Source: Nocardia veterana NBRC 100344
GTDB lineage: Bacteria > Actinomycetota > Actinomycetes > Mycobacteriales > Mycobacteriaceae
DNA length: 64,000 nucleotides
NCBI RefSeq assembly: GCF_000308855.1
Contig: NZ_BAGM01000117.1
Coordinates: 1-64,000, forward strand
Reading direction: 5' to 3'
Shown here: in pieces, positions 41,828-50,931 of the stretch
Layout of the letters: every line of letters starts with the position of its first letter
How positions within the stretch are numbered: position 1 is the first letter of the stretch
Notes under the pieces: generated by a model
The model's database searches: none
Told to the model about the DNA's origin: nothing
The model's input: only the letters and a program-made list of their open reading frames with translations
Made by a program: the position numbers and the translations under genes

Positions 41828-42505
41828 TCAGCCGATGGAGAACGGCTGCCCGTACAGGGTGGTCTTGGAGTAGTGATTGCCGACGACCTCGACAACCGTG
41901 TACGCGCGGGCCTGCGCGTATCCCGCACAGCCCTGGATCTCGATTTCCGCGTCCTGATATTCCACGCTGTAGTGGCCCGGCTTGGTGATGTCCTTGAAGT
42001 CGATCTGCACGAACTTCACCTGTCCGGGGCCCAGATCCAGCCCGATCGAACCGCTGGCGTCGGCGCCGCCGAGGCTCAGTCCGCCGGACAGACCGGCCGA
42101 CACCGCATCGCTGGCGATATCGACCTGGCATCCGACGATGTAGCCGGTGTTGAGCTGCGAGCTGCCGTGCGTCGAGGAGTTGTTGGTGCCCGGCCCGTCC
42201 AGCGGGCCGTTGTTCGGACCGACCTCGGTCTCCGGCGCATTGGGCACATCGGCCTGCGCGTTACCCGAAACCCACACCACTCGACCCGCGCCGTTGGCGG
42301 CCATCGACGGGGAGATCAGCGCGTGCTCACCGGTACGGGAGACGACCACGCCATCGGGACCGTTCTTGTGGCCATCCGGCAACGGCACGAAGGTGTCGGC
42401 GTTGGCGGCACCGACCGAGAGCAGGCCGACAACCACGGCCGCGGCGGCGCCGATGCCCGCGAAGCGCGCACCCCACCGCACACCGTTCGCACGGTTCGTA
42501 TTCAT
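41828..42505 (-). CDS. MspA family outer-membrane porin
   Basis: The 225-residue protein has a signal peptide after a polar start (MNTNRANGVRWGARF, hydrophobic core, cleavage after GAANA near residue 37). The mature DTFVPLPDG region, GYIVGCQVDIASD and the C-terminal ARAYTVVEVVGNHYSKTTLYG match MspA porins. Compared with its downstream paralogue it has an insertion rich in Asn, Gly and Ser (about residues 95-120). ATG at 42505 is chosen because GAGGGG lies just upstream. It would let small hydrophilic solutes cross the mycolate layer. Confidence 0.9.
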   Translation of the reverse strand: MNTNRANGVRWGARFAGIGAAAAVVVGLLSVGAANADTFVPLPDGHKNGPDGVVVSRTGEHALISPSMAANGAGRVVWVSGNAQADVPNAPETEVGPNNGPLDGPGTNNSSTHGSSQLNTGYIVGCQVDIASDAVSAGLSGGLSLGGADASGSIGLDLGPGQVKFVQIDFKDITKPGHYSVEYQDAEIEIQGCAGYAQARAYTVVEVVGNHYSKTTLYGQPFSIG

Positions 42506-42952
42506 ATTTCCCCTCATCAGGTTCTTTCGGTCGACCTCGAGGACCGAGGCCGACATGCGGTATTCCGGCATCGGCCGACGCCACCGGCCGACACACGATC
42601 GGGAGATCGCATACCGATTTCCGGCAATCCGGTGGCGCGGGCGTCGGAACCGGGCGTTGTTCCGCTGCCGACACGATTCAGGTGTCGGCTTGCTGCCTTC
42701 GGGAACCGCAGGTGAAGCTGCCCAGACGGGGACAATAAACGTCGGAGCTCACAGCTGCCAACATCGAACCGTGAATCAGCTCATGAGATCAGACACAGGC
42801 TATTACCGCATATATCAGAATTCGTGCATCAATTTGGCGGAAAATATCGGACAAGCCGGACATTAAACGCAAATGCAGCAAATGTGGCGCGCGTCGGGAC
42901 GTGATATCCGGCGGCTGTCGGTTCTTCGGGCGTCGCCGAATCTTCGACTAGC
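42506..42952. other. Intergenic region upstream of the porin genes
   Basis: About 450 bases between the first porin gene and the small protein gene, both on the minus strand. The part at 42770-42880 is AT-rich and is the likely terminator/promoter zone. No recognisable gene or palindrome was found. Confidence 0.4.
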
Positions 42953-43171
42953 TCAGCCGTGGTGGGGCGGCACCTGCGAGCGCAGCCAATCGTCCGAGGA
43001 GCGTGGCAGCTCACCGTCGGGGGCGCGCTCGTCGCTGCTCGCCCGCGGCAACGTCTCGCCGAAGATGCGGGCCAGGCGGGCGGCCTCAGCGGCCGAACGG
43101 GTGCGCCCCTTCGCCGGGCGATCCGCCTGCGGATCGTCCGACCGTCGCTCACCCGCCGGCCGCTCACTCAT
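42953..43171 (-). CDS. Small conserved protein downstream of moaB
   Basis: The 72-residue protein is highly charged (MSERPAGERRSDDPQADRPA at the start) and ends with DDWLRSQVPPHHG, a tail I recognise from small proteins at this position in mycobacteria and nocardiae. The middle EAARLARIFGETLP is probably helical. It lies 7 bases downstream of the MoaB-like gene on the same strand and is likely co-transcribed with pepD and moaB. The function is unknown. Confidence 0.72.
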   Translation of the reverse strand: MSERPAGERRSDDPQADRPAKGRTRSAAEAARLARIFGETLPRASSDERAPDGELPRSSDDWLRSQVPPHHG

Positions 43172-43178
43172 ACCGTGA

Positions 43179-43673
43179 TTATTCCGCCAAACCGGAGAGC
43201 TCGTCGACGACGCGGCTCACCAGCGGGCCCAGCGTGGCCATGCCGTCCCGGATCGCATCGCGGGTGCCGGGCAGATTGACCACGAGCGTGCTACCGGACA
43301 CACCGGCCAGCCCGCGCGACAATCCGGCATCCAGCGAGCCCGCCGCCAGACCCGAGGCGCGCAAGGCCTCGCTGATCCCGGGCAATTCGCGGTCGAGTAC
43401 CTCGAGCGTCGCCTCCGGGGTCACGTCGCGCGGCGACATCCCGGTGCCGCCGACCGAGATCACCAGATCGACGCCGCCGATCACCGCGGTGTTGAGCGCA
43501 TTGCGAATCTCGATCTCGTCACCGGCCACCGAGACCGTGGCGTCCACCAGGAAGCCGAATTCGGTGAGCAGCTCGGTCACCAACGGCCCCAGCGAGTCCA
43601 CCCCGCCATGCGCGGTTCGATCGTCCACGACCACAACAAGTGCACGGCCCGCCACGGGAGCATCGATTTCCAT
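43179..43673 (-). CDS. MogA/MoaB family molybdopterin-binding protein
   Basis: The protein has RALVVVVDDRTAHGG at the start and the binding motif VISVGGTGMSPRDVTPEATLE (here in two parts, GGTGMSPRD and VTPEAT), followed by LSRGLAGVSGSTLVVNLPG. It fits MoaB2-type enzymes that adenylate molybdopterin. The ATG at 43673 gives the usual 164-residue length. A longer start at 43775 overlaps the pepD stop (ATGA) and would add 34 residues. The position after pepD matches the mycobacterial mprA-mprB-pepD-moaB2 order. Confidence 0.9.
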   Translation of the reverse strand: MEIDAPVAGRALVVVVDDRTAHGGVDSLGPLVTELLTEFGFLVDATVSVAGDEIEIRNALNTAVIGGVDLVISVGGTGMSPRDVTPEATLEVLDRELPGISEALRASGLAAGSLDAGLSRGLAGVSGSTLVVNLPGTRDAIRDGMATLGPLVSRVVDELSGLAE

Positions 43674-43771
43674 GTTGCTCACCGTAGCGTCCGTGGGCGA
43701 CAACCACTCCGGTCCCCCGTCGTCGTCGAGGTCGGGTGTCGGGAGCACGGTCAAGGGACGTGGTTCACGGA

Positions 43772-45295
43772 TCATCGGCCACCCTCCGCCGGTGCGGCGC
43801 CGAGGGTCACCTCGACGGTCTTCGGATTCTGTCCCTGGGGATCGGTGTAGGTCACCTTGACCTTGTCACCGGGCTGATGCGACCGCACCGCGGCGATCAG
43901 CGAGTTTCCGGAATCGATCACCTGATTGTCGACCCGGGTGACGATGGAGCCGGACGGGATGCCAGCCTTAGCGGCCGGACCGTCCGGTGTCACGTCCAGC
44001 ACCCGGGCGCCGTTGACATCGTCCTGGGCGCGAACCGAGATGCCGATCTGCGCGTAGGTCGCATGTCCGGTCTTGGTCAACTCGTCGGCGACGCGGCGGG
44101 CCTGGTCGACCGGGATCGCGAAACCGAGACCGATCGAACCGCTCTGCGCCCCCGGCATCTCCGCGGCGCCCAGGGTCGCGATCGCGGTGTTGATGCCGAT
44201 CAGCTTGCCGTTCGAATCGACCAGTGCGCCGCCGGAATTACCCGGATTGATCGCCGCATCGGTCTGGATCGCGGAGATCACCGTGCCCTGCGATCCGGCC
44301 TCGCCGCTGGTCGACACCGGCCGGTTGAGCGCCGACACGATGCCGGTGGTCACGGTGCCCGCCAGTCCGAGCGGCGAACCGATGGCCACCACGGGCTCGC
44401 CGACCATGATGTTGGCCGAGGTCCCGAGCTCGATCGGCTTCAGGTTCGTCTTGCCCGCCGCCTTGATGACGGCCAGGTCGGACACCGGATCGACACCGAC
44501 GACGGAGGCATTGGCGGTGCTGCCGTCCTGAAAGGCGACCTCCATCTTGGCGTTCGGTCCGGCACCGCTGGCGACGTGATTGTTGGTGAGGATGAGCCCG
44601 TCCGAGGACAGCACGACGCCCGAGCCCTCACCCTCGGCGCGGGCGCCGGCGACCCGGATCATCACCACACTGGGCAGTACCTTCTGCGCCACCGCGGGGA
44701 CCGATCCGGCCGGCGCGGTCGCCGAGGCCGGGCTGGCCGGTGCGGGTGCGTCCAGGGCGTTGGTCACCGGGGCCTTATCGCTGTCCGATCGCGTCACCAG
44801 GGCGCCGACGGCACCGCCGACGCCGCCCGCGACCAGGGCCAGCACGACGGCCCCGGCCAACAGTCCGGCCCGGCCGCGACGCGGCGCAGCCGGGCCGGCG
44901 CCACCGGCCACGCCGCCCGGATAGGGCTGCCCGGTACCGGGCTGGTACGGACCCGGCTGCCCAGGCCCCTGTCCCTCGGCCGCATAGGGGTTGTACGGCG
45001 ACATCGGCGCCGTATGACCGGCACCGGGATAATCCGAATAGGGCGTGGTCGCCGGCCCGGCCTGCGGTACACCCGCGGCGTGTCCGGCCCCCGGATACTG
45101 CTCGTACCCCGGGTGGCCGGCACCCGAACCGGTCTGCTCCCCCGAACTCTGCGCCCCCGAACTCTGGGCCCCCGGAAACGTACCGGCAGCCCCCGGCTGC
45201 GGGGTCCCACCCGAATGCGAAGCGCCACCAGACTCCCCCGACTGTGGAGTCGAACCGGTCGGCTCGTCCCGCCTGTCCTTCGAATCCTCGGTCAT
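43772..45295 (-). CDS. pepD: HtrA-family serine protease with PDZ domain (PepD-like)
   Basis: The 507-residue protein has a long Gly/Pro/Gln/Tyr-rich cytoplasmic region (residues 1-140) and a membrane helix (about 143-167, AGLLAGAVVLALVAGGVGGA). A trypsin-like protease domain follows, with the triad His in TNNHVAS, Asp in DPVSDLAVIK and Ser in INPGNSGGAL, then a C-terminal PDZ domain (about 410-500, GPAAKAGIPSGSIVTRVDNQ). It would degrade or refold exported proteins during envelope stress. Two MprA-type direct repeats lie 45-63 bases upstream, indicating control by the adjacent MprAB system. Confidence 0.93.
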   Translation of the reverse strand: MTEDSKDRRDEPTGSTPQSGESGGASHSGGTPQPGAAGTFPGAQSSGAQSSGEQTGSGAGHPGYEQYPGAGHAAGVPQAGPATTPYSDYPGAGHTAPMSPYNPYAAEGQGPGQPGPYQPGTGQPYPGGVAGGAGPAAPRRGRAGLLAGAVVLALVAGGVGGAVGALVTRSDSDKAPVTNALDAPAPASPASATAPAGSVPAVAQKVLPSVVMIRVAGARAEGEGSGVVLSSDGLILTNNHVASGAGPNAKMEVAFQDGSTANASVVGVDPVSDLAVIKAAGKTNLKPIELGTSANIMVGEPVVAIGSPLGLAGTVTTGIVSALNRPVSTSGEAGSQGTVISAIQTDAAINPGNSGGALVDSNGKLIGINTAIATLGAAEMPGAQSGSIGLGFAIPVDQARRVADELTKTGHATYAQIGISVRAQDDVNGARVLDVTPDGPAAKAGIPSGSIVTRVDNQVIDSGNSLIAAVRSHQPGDKVKVTYTDPQGQNPKTVEVTLGAAPAEGGR

Positions 45296-45339
45296 ATTTC
45301 TCGTTTCTCCTCGAGTCTGTCGCCCAGCCTGGTGACAAC

Positions 45340-45358
45340 GACTGAGAGCGGACTGAGA
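45340..45358. promoter_or_regulatory. MprA-type direct repeats upstream of pepD
   Basis: GACTGAGA occurs at 45340-45347 and again at 45351-45358, spaced 11 bases apart. Read on the pepD strand it is TCTCAGTC twice, which matches the tandem octamer recognised by mycobacterial MprA. The same pair occurs upstream of mprA. Confidence 0.7.
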
Positions 45359-45471
45359 CCGTGCTTTCAGTTCTCCATGACTCCGTGCCGCATACGGGGA
45401 GTACGCCGCATCCGCCCCAGTTTATGGGGACGCCGGCGGGCACCCCGTGGTTCCGGTGTGGGAAGACAGGC

Positions 45472-46947
45472 TCACTTCCGGCGATCGTCGGGCGTCGGGG
45501 GCTCACCGGGCAGCACGATGCGGACCAGGGTGCCGCCGCGTTCGGAGGTGTCGACGGTGATCGTGCCGCCGTGTTTGGACACCACCTGTTTGACGATCGC
45601 CAGCCCCAGCCCGGAGCCGGGCATCGAGCGCGAGGCCGTGGTCCGGTAGAAGCGTTCGAACACCAGCTCGCGCTCCTCCGGCGGAATCCCCGGACCCGCG
45701 TCGTCGATCGCGATTTCCATCAGCCCGGGCCCGGTCTCGCGCATGGTCAGGATCACCCGCGCGCCCGGTGGGCTCCATTTCGCCGCGTTGTCCAGGACGT
45801 TCAGGATCGCCCGTTCCAGGCCGGCGTCGTGGCCGTAGACGAACCAGGACCGCGGTTCGGCGGAGAATTCCACATCCACCCGGCGACGGCGCACCCGTTC
45901 CAGTGCCCGCTCGGCGACCTCGCCGAGATCGACGCGCTCGTAGACGGTTTCCGGAGCGTCCTCGCGCGCCAGGTCCACCAGATCGCCCACCAGCGTGGAC
46001 AATTCCTCGATCTGGGCGATGACATCCGAGCGCAGGCCCGCCATATCCTCCTCGGGAATCGGCGGCGCGTCCGGCCGGGACGAGGCGATCAGCAGTTCCA
46101 TATTGGTGCGCAACGACGTCAGCGGCGTGCGCAATTCGTGGCCGGCGTCGGCGACCAGCCGCCGCTGCCGCTCCCGGGATTCGGCCAGCGCGCGCAGCAT
46201 CAGGTTGAAACTCTCGGTGAGCCGCGCCAGTTCATCGTCACCGGTGACCGGAATCGGCGCCAGATCATCGGTGCGCGCGACGCGTTCGGTGGCGGCGGTC
46301 AACCGCGCGATGGGCCGCAACCCGGTACGTCCCACCGTGGCCCCCGCGGCACCGGCTACCAGGACACCGCAGCCACCGATCGTGAACAGCAACCAGGCCA
46401 ACCGGTCCAGCACCTCCCGAGTCGGCTGCAACGACCGCGAGATCACCAGCGTCGCACCGGATTTCGTCCGGCGCGCGAGGACGCGTTGATTGGCGGCGGT
46501 GCGCAGTGAGGCATCGGCCTTACCGTGCGCGACCGCCATCTCCGCCGGCCCGATCGGCGGGTCCATCGGCTGCGGCGGCGCGTAGGGCACATCGACATCG
46601 GGATAGATCAGGGCGATCCCGATATCGTTCGAGTACAGGCTGCTGAACATGATGATCGCCTGGAAACCCTGCAGATCGATGTTGTTCTTGACCATCACAT
46701 CCGAACGGCTGCGCAGCTGACTGTCCACATCGGCGTACAGCGCCCGTGCGACGAGAGCATAGGCGGCGATCGAGGTGACGGCGACGGCGATGGCCACGAC
46801 CGAGGCGGCCAGCAACGTCACCCGCCACCGCAGCGACACCGATCTGGTGAGCGGCATCGGCGGCCGCATCTCGTGCGGATCCGGGCGGGGCCGCACCCGC
46901 GCCACGCGATCGGGGCGTCCGGTGTGCCCCGGATGAGCTCTACCCAC
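45472..46947 (-). CDS. mprB: Sensor histidine kinase MprB
   Basis: The 491-residue protein has two membrane helices (about residues 41-65 and 185-205) flanking an extracytoplasmic sensor of about 120 residues. A HAMP domain (RLTAATERVARTDDLAPIPV) follows, then the DHp box DAGHELRTPLTSLRTNMELL with the phospho-accepting His, and a HATPase domain with NVLDNAAKW and DDAGPGIP, ending GSGLGLAIVKQVV. In mycobacteria MprB senses envelope stress and phosphorylates MprA. GTG at 46947 lies 9 bases after the mprA stop. Confidence 0.92.
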   Translation of the reverse strand: MGRAHPGHTGRPDRVARVRPRPDPHEMRPPMPLTRSVSLRWRVTLLAASVVAIAVAVTSIAAYALVARALYADVDSQLRSRSDVMVKNNIDLQGFQAIIMFSSLYSNDIGIALIYPDVDVPYAPPQPMDPPIGPAEMAVAHGKADASLRTAANQRVLARRTKSGATLVISRSLQPTREVLDRLAWLLFTIGGCGVLVAGAAGATVGRTGLRPIARLTAATERVARTDDLAPIPVTGDDELARLTESFNLMLRALAESRERQRRLVADAGHELRTPLTSLRTNMELLIASSRPDAPPIPEEDMAGLRSDVIAQIEELSTLVGDLVDLAREDAPETVYERVDLGEVAERALERVRRRRVDVEFSAEPRSWFVYGHDAGLERAILNVLDNAAKWSPPGARVILTMRETGPGLMEIAIDDAGPGIPPEERELVFERFYRTTASRSMPGSGLGLAIVKQVVSKHGGTITVDTSERGGTLVRIVLPGEPPTPDDRRK

Positions 46948-46956
46948 GACGCCGGC

Positions 46957-47646
46957 CTACGGAGGGGTCTCGCGCAGCACGTATCCGACACCGCGAACGG
47001 TGTGGATCAACCGCGGCTCCCCCTCCGCCTCGGTTTTCCGGCGCAGATAGCCGATATAGACCTCGAGCGCATTCCCTGAGGTCGGGAAGTCGTATCCCCA
47101 GACCTCTTCCAGAATTCGGCTACGCGTCAGGACCCGGCGCGGATTCGCCATCAGCATTTCCAGCAGCGAGAATTCGGTGCGGGTCAGGCTGATCGCCCGC
47201 TCACCACGGGCCACTTCGCGCGTCACCGGATCCAGCGACAGGTCGGCGAAACGCATCGTCTCCGAGGAATCGCCCGCGGGATCGGCGGCGGTACGACGCA
47301 ACAGCGCACGCAATCGCGCGAGCAATTCCTCGAGCGCGAACGGCTTGGGCAGATAGTCGTCGGCACCGGCGTCGAGCCCGGCCACCCGCTCCGATACCGA
47401 ATCGCGGGCGGTCAGAACGAGAATCGGCAGGTCGTCACCGGTACTGCGCAGGCGACGGCACACCTCGAGGCCGTCCAGCCGCGGCATCATCACGTCGAGC
47501 ACCAGTGCATCGGGCCGAGACGCGGTCACCTTCTCCAACGCGTCGACCCCGTCGACCGCCAGCTCGACGGAATAACCGTTGAAGGTGAGCGACCGGCGCA
47601 GCGACTCGCGCACCGCGCGATCATCGTCGACTACCAGAATGCGCAT
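46957..47646 (-). CDS. mprA: Response regulator MprA
   Basis: The 229-residue protein has a receiver domain (MRILVVDDDRAVRESLRR, phospho-acceptor Asp in LVLDVMMPRLDG, and the Lys in YLPKPF). It also has an OmpR-type winged-helix output domain (SLTRTEFSLLEMLMANPRRV, ending HTVRGVGYVLRE). It is the partner of MprB and is expected to activate its own operon and pepD. ATG at 47646 is chosen from the conserved start of the receiver. Direct repeats of the MprA type lie 22-40 bases upstream. Confidence 0.94.
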   Translation of the reverse strand: MRILVVDDDRAVRESLRRSLTFNGYSVELAVDGVDALEKVTASRPDALVLDVMMPRLDGLEVCRRLRSTGDDLPILVLTARDSVSERVAGLDAGADDYLPKPFALEELLARLRALLRRTAADPAGDSSETMRFADLSLDPVTREVARGERAISLTRTEFSLLEMLMANPRRVLTRSRILEEVWGYDFPTSGNALEVYIGYLRRKTEAEGEPRLIHTVRGVGYVLRETPP

Positions 47647-47964
47647 GGCCTCCAGTTTGACCGGATCGACTGAGAGCCGACTGAGAACCGACCATTCGAC
47701 ACGCCGCACAACCACGACAGATGACCTGCGAATTCATCGTAAATACTACCGAGAAGTATCTGTTGCGCCCGAAAGTTGTTGCGCCGAGCCGTTTTAGACT
47801 GTTACCACCCGCCCTCCAAATTGCCGCGAACGTGTTCTCGCGGTATGTTGCCTGCGGTAAAAGTAGACCTCTAGTTGGTTCTCAACCCGTTGGACCCGGA
47901 CGGCCAGATGCGGGCAGCGGCCGGAACCCGGGGCACGTGCGCGAGCGGAGGCGACGGAAGCGGG
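47647..47964. other. Divergent regulatory region between mprA and the conservon
   Basis: About 320 bases with the mprA promoter on one side and the conservon promoter on the other. It holds the MprA-type repeats at 47668-47686. The part at 47730-47880 is moderately AT-rich. A TTG at 47875 opens the same frame as the sensor kinase and could be an earlier start. Confidence 0.45.
47668..47686. promoter_or_regulatory. MprA-type direct repeats upstream of mprA
   Basis: GACTGAGA occurs at 47668-47675 and 47679-47686, spaced 11 bases apart, the same spacing and sequence as upstream of pepD. On the mprA strand this is TCTCAGTC twice, ending 22 bases before the start codon. It predicts autoregulation. 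Confidence 0.7.
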
Positions 47965-50931
47965 ATGGGCACTGCACCGCGGCCATGGCAGAGGAGTCTG
48001 TCCAACCTGTCCGTGACCAGCAAGGTCGGCATCGTGCTACTGCTGCCGGTAGTACTGGCATCGGCATTCGCCATCCTCCGGATCAAGGACGAACTCGGCG
48101 CCATCGCCCAATTGAACACCGCGACCGAACAGGCCCGGATAATCCGGCCCACCCTCGACTTCGGTTCGGCGGCCAACAATCTCGCCGTAGCGGTGGGCAA
48201 CGGCGACCACGTCGCCCAGTCGGCGCTGGACCAGTCCGCGGCGCGCTTCGATCAGGCCGCGGCGGATCTGCAGACCGCACTGCAGAATTCGTCGACCGAC
48301 AAACGCGTCGCCACCCAGCTCACCGAGGCACTGGCCGCCGGGCGCACCCTGCGCAACAGCCTCCACGGCGGCTCCCCGCAGGAGGTCGTGAAGCAGGCGA
48401 GCGAGGTGAACAACCACATCAGTAATGCCGTGTCGTCGCTGGCGACGCCGAAGGAAACCACCATCGAGCGGTATTACGTGCAGATGAGTGCCATCGCCAT
48501 CGCTCGCCAGATGTTCATCCAGCAGCAGTTGGCGCTGGAGAGCGGCGAGATCGGCAACAACCCCGCGGTCCTGGCTCAGGTGCTGACGGCGACCGGCGCC
48601 GAGCTGAGCATGATCAACCAGTACGCGAGCGTCCAGCCGGAATCGGCGTTGAAGCCGGATGTGCTGCTCGGCGCGCTGCAGACCCGTACCGCGGCGATGA
48701 GCCAGAACGCGGTCGAGCCGATCAAGGTGCCCGGGGTCGCGGAATCCTTGCAGACCAGCACCGACACCTACAACGAGGCCACCGATCATCTGGTCGATCT
48801 GATCGATTCCGGCCTGTCGGCCCGTTCGATCGACGCGCGTGGCACGGTGCTCCGCGATGTGGCGCTGGTGGTTGTGACGCTGTTGGCGGGTCTGGCCCTG
48901 GCGCTGGCCGTCGCCCGTTCGCTGGTCGTGCCGATTCGGCGCCTGCGCCGCGATTCGCTGCAGGTCGCGCACACCGATCTGCCCGCCGAGCTCGCGGTGG
49001 TGCGCGGTGGTGGCGCCACCCCGGAGATCGTCCCGGTCGACGTGCAGACCACCGAGGAGATCGGTCAGCTCGCCCGAGCCGTCGACGATATGCACCGGCA
49101 GGCGTTGTTCCTCGCCGCGGAACAGGCTCGCCTGCGCCTGCAGATCAGCAATATGTTCGAAACGCTCTCGCGGCGCAGCCAATCGCTGGTCGAACAGCAG
49201 CTGTCGCTGATCGAGGACCTGGAACGCGACGAGGACGATTCCGATCGCCTGCAGAGCCTGTTCCGCCTCGACCACCTGGCCACCCGCATGCGCCGCAACG
49301 GTGACAACCTGCTGGTGCTCGCCGGCACCGCGCTGCGCCGCGGCCATCTGCCGCCGGTGCCGCTGTCGGACATGCTGTGGAGTGCGGTGTCACAGGTCGA
49401 GGATTATCAGCGCGTCGAAATCGGTTCGGTGCCCGACGGTATCGTCGCCGGTGAGCCCGCCGTCGACATCGAACATCTGCTGGCCGAGCTCATCGACAAC
49501 TCGCTGCGCTACTCCCCGCCGAACACCCCCGTGGCGGTTTCGGTTTCGCGCGCGGTGGACGGGGGCTATCTGATCGAGATCACCGACCGCGGCCTGGGCA
49601 TGTCGGCCGAGGATATGCGGGCGATCAACGAGCGGCTGGCCTCCGGTGGTGAGGTCACCATCGAAACCGCCCGCCGGATGGGTCTTTTCGTGGTCGGCCG
49701 CCTCGCCGCCCGGCACACCATCACCGTCAGCCTGCGCCGGACCTCGACCATGGCCCAGCAGCCCGGTATCACGGCCAGCGTGCATCTGCCGGGTGCGCTG
49801 GTCTCCCCGGCGGAGGCCGCGGCCCCGCAGCCGATCACCTCCTTCACCACACCGATCGCCGACTTCCCGGCCTCGATCACCGAATTGCCCGGCCCGGCCC
49901 GCACCCTGTCCGCGGTGCCGAATCCACCCGAGCGGTTCGGCGAGAGTGCCGAGCCCCCGCGGTTCACCAGTGCGGGTCTGCCTCAGCGTCGCCCGACCAC
50001 CCAGTCCGAATCCGAGGCCGCGGCGCCGGTCGCCCGGCTGACGCCGATCCCGGACACCGCCGCCGAACCGGCCGACAGCGCGGCGCCGAACGCGCTCGCC
50101 GACGCCGTGCTGCGCGGCACCGAGCCCGAGCCGGACGAGCCGGTGCGGCCCGACGAGCCGAGCCCACCCGAGGAAGTGCCCCGGCGCGGGGAGTCGGCCT
50201 TCGACGCCGAGCCCGCCGGCGAGCCGGCCGAAAGCCGCTCGGTGGTGACGGTATTCGACCCCGGTACGGATTCCTGGATGTCGGCCGCCGACCGCGATTT
50301 CGATCCGGTTACCGTGCCGCCCAGGCGCCCGGCCCCGGCCGACCCGCGGCCGCAACCACAACAGCAGCCCATCGATATCTGGGCCGAGACGGCGATCATG
50401 GCCCCGGCGCAGCGATCTCCCGATCGCGAGCCGGCGCCACTGTCGCGACACGGCGCGACCATCGCGCCACCCCGGCCGGATGCCGATCACCAGCCCAACG
50501 GTGACGCGCCGGCCGAATCGGAATCCCCCACGCCGATCTATCAGCGCATGGTGTCGGAATGGCTGGTCGAACCGTCCGCCGACGGTTCGAGCGGCGCCTG
50601 GTCCTCGCCCGCCGATGCGGGGTGGGCCGCGGCCGCCGATGCCAGCAGTCCGACCGCGACCACCCGCACCCCGGGTGGCCTGCCGATCCGCCGGCCCGGT
50701 GCGCAGCTGGTGCCCGGCGGAATGACGCAGGACGATGCCGTCGATGTTCGCGATCCGGAGGAAATCCGCAACAACTTGTCCAGGCATCTGAGCGGCGTCC
50801 GCAGTGGACGCGTCAGCGCGCAACACAACACGGCCCAGTACGACCCGGCGCCATTCGAGACCACCGACCGGGCGCACTACGACACGGCCCAGCGAAACGA
50901 CGCTCAGCAGAACGACGGAGGCTTTGCATGA
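47965..50931 (+). CDS. Conservon sensor kinase with nitrate/nitrite-sensor-like domain
   Basis: The 988-residue protein has a membrane helix (about residues 18-38), an extracytoplasmic helical NIT-type sensor region (about 40-310), a second helix (about 300-325, VALVVVTLLAGLALALAVAR), a HAMP domain, and a kinase core. The core has RLDHLATRMRRNGDNLLVLA and an ATPase domain (AELIDNSLRYSPP, ITDRGLGMSAED). The last 350 residues are a disordered Pro/Glu/Ala tail. It is the first gene of a conservon (cvnA type). ATG at 47965 is preferred; TTG at 47875 or ATG at 47908 would lengthen it. Its stop overlaps the next start. Confidence 0.9.
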   Translation: MGTAPRPWQRSLSNLSVTSKVGIVLLLPVVLASAFAILRIKDELGAIAQLNTATEQARIIRPTLDFGSAANNLAVAVGNGDHVAQSALDQSAARFDQAAADLQTALQNSSTDKRVATQLTEALAAGRTLRNSLHGGSPQEVVKQASEVNNHISNAVSSLATPKETTIERYYVQMSAIAIARQMFIQQQLALESGEIGNNPAVLAQVLTATGAELSMINQYASVQPESALKPDVLLGALQTRTAAMSQNAVEPIKVPGVAESLQTSTDTYNEATDHLVDLIDSGLSARSIDARGTVLRDVALVVVTLLAGLALALAVARSLVVPIRRLRRDSLQVAHTDLPAELAVVRGGGATPEIVPVDVQTTEEIGQLARAVDDMHRQALFLAAEQARLRLQISNMFETLSRRSQSLVEQQLSLIEDLERDEDDSDRLQSLFRLDHLATRMRRNGDNLLVLAGTALRRGHLPPVPLSDMLWSAVSQVEDYQRVEIGSVPDGIVAGEPAVDIEHLLAELIDNSLRYSPPNTPVAVSVSRAVDGGYLIEITDRGLGMSAEDMRAINERLASGGEVTIETARRMGLFVVGRLAARHTITVSLRRTSTMAQQPGITASVHLPGALVSPAEAAAPQPITSFTTPIADFPASITELPGPARTLSAVPNPPERFGESAEPPRFTSAGLPQRRPTTQSESEAAAPVARLTPIPDTAAEPADSAAPNALADAVLRGTEPEPDEPVRPDEPSPPEEVPRRGESAFDAEPAGEPAESRSVVTVFDPGTDSWMSAADRDFDPVTVPPRRPAPADPRPQPQQQPIDIWAETAIMAPAQRSPDREPAPLSRHGATIAPPRPDADHQPNGDAPAESESPTPIYQRMVSEWLVEPSADGSSGAWSSPADAGWAAAADASSPTATTRTPGGLPIRRPGAQLVPGGMTQDDAVDVRDPEEIRNNLSRHLSGVRSGRVSAQHNTAQYDPAPFETTDRAHYDTAQRNDAQQNDGGFA

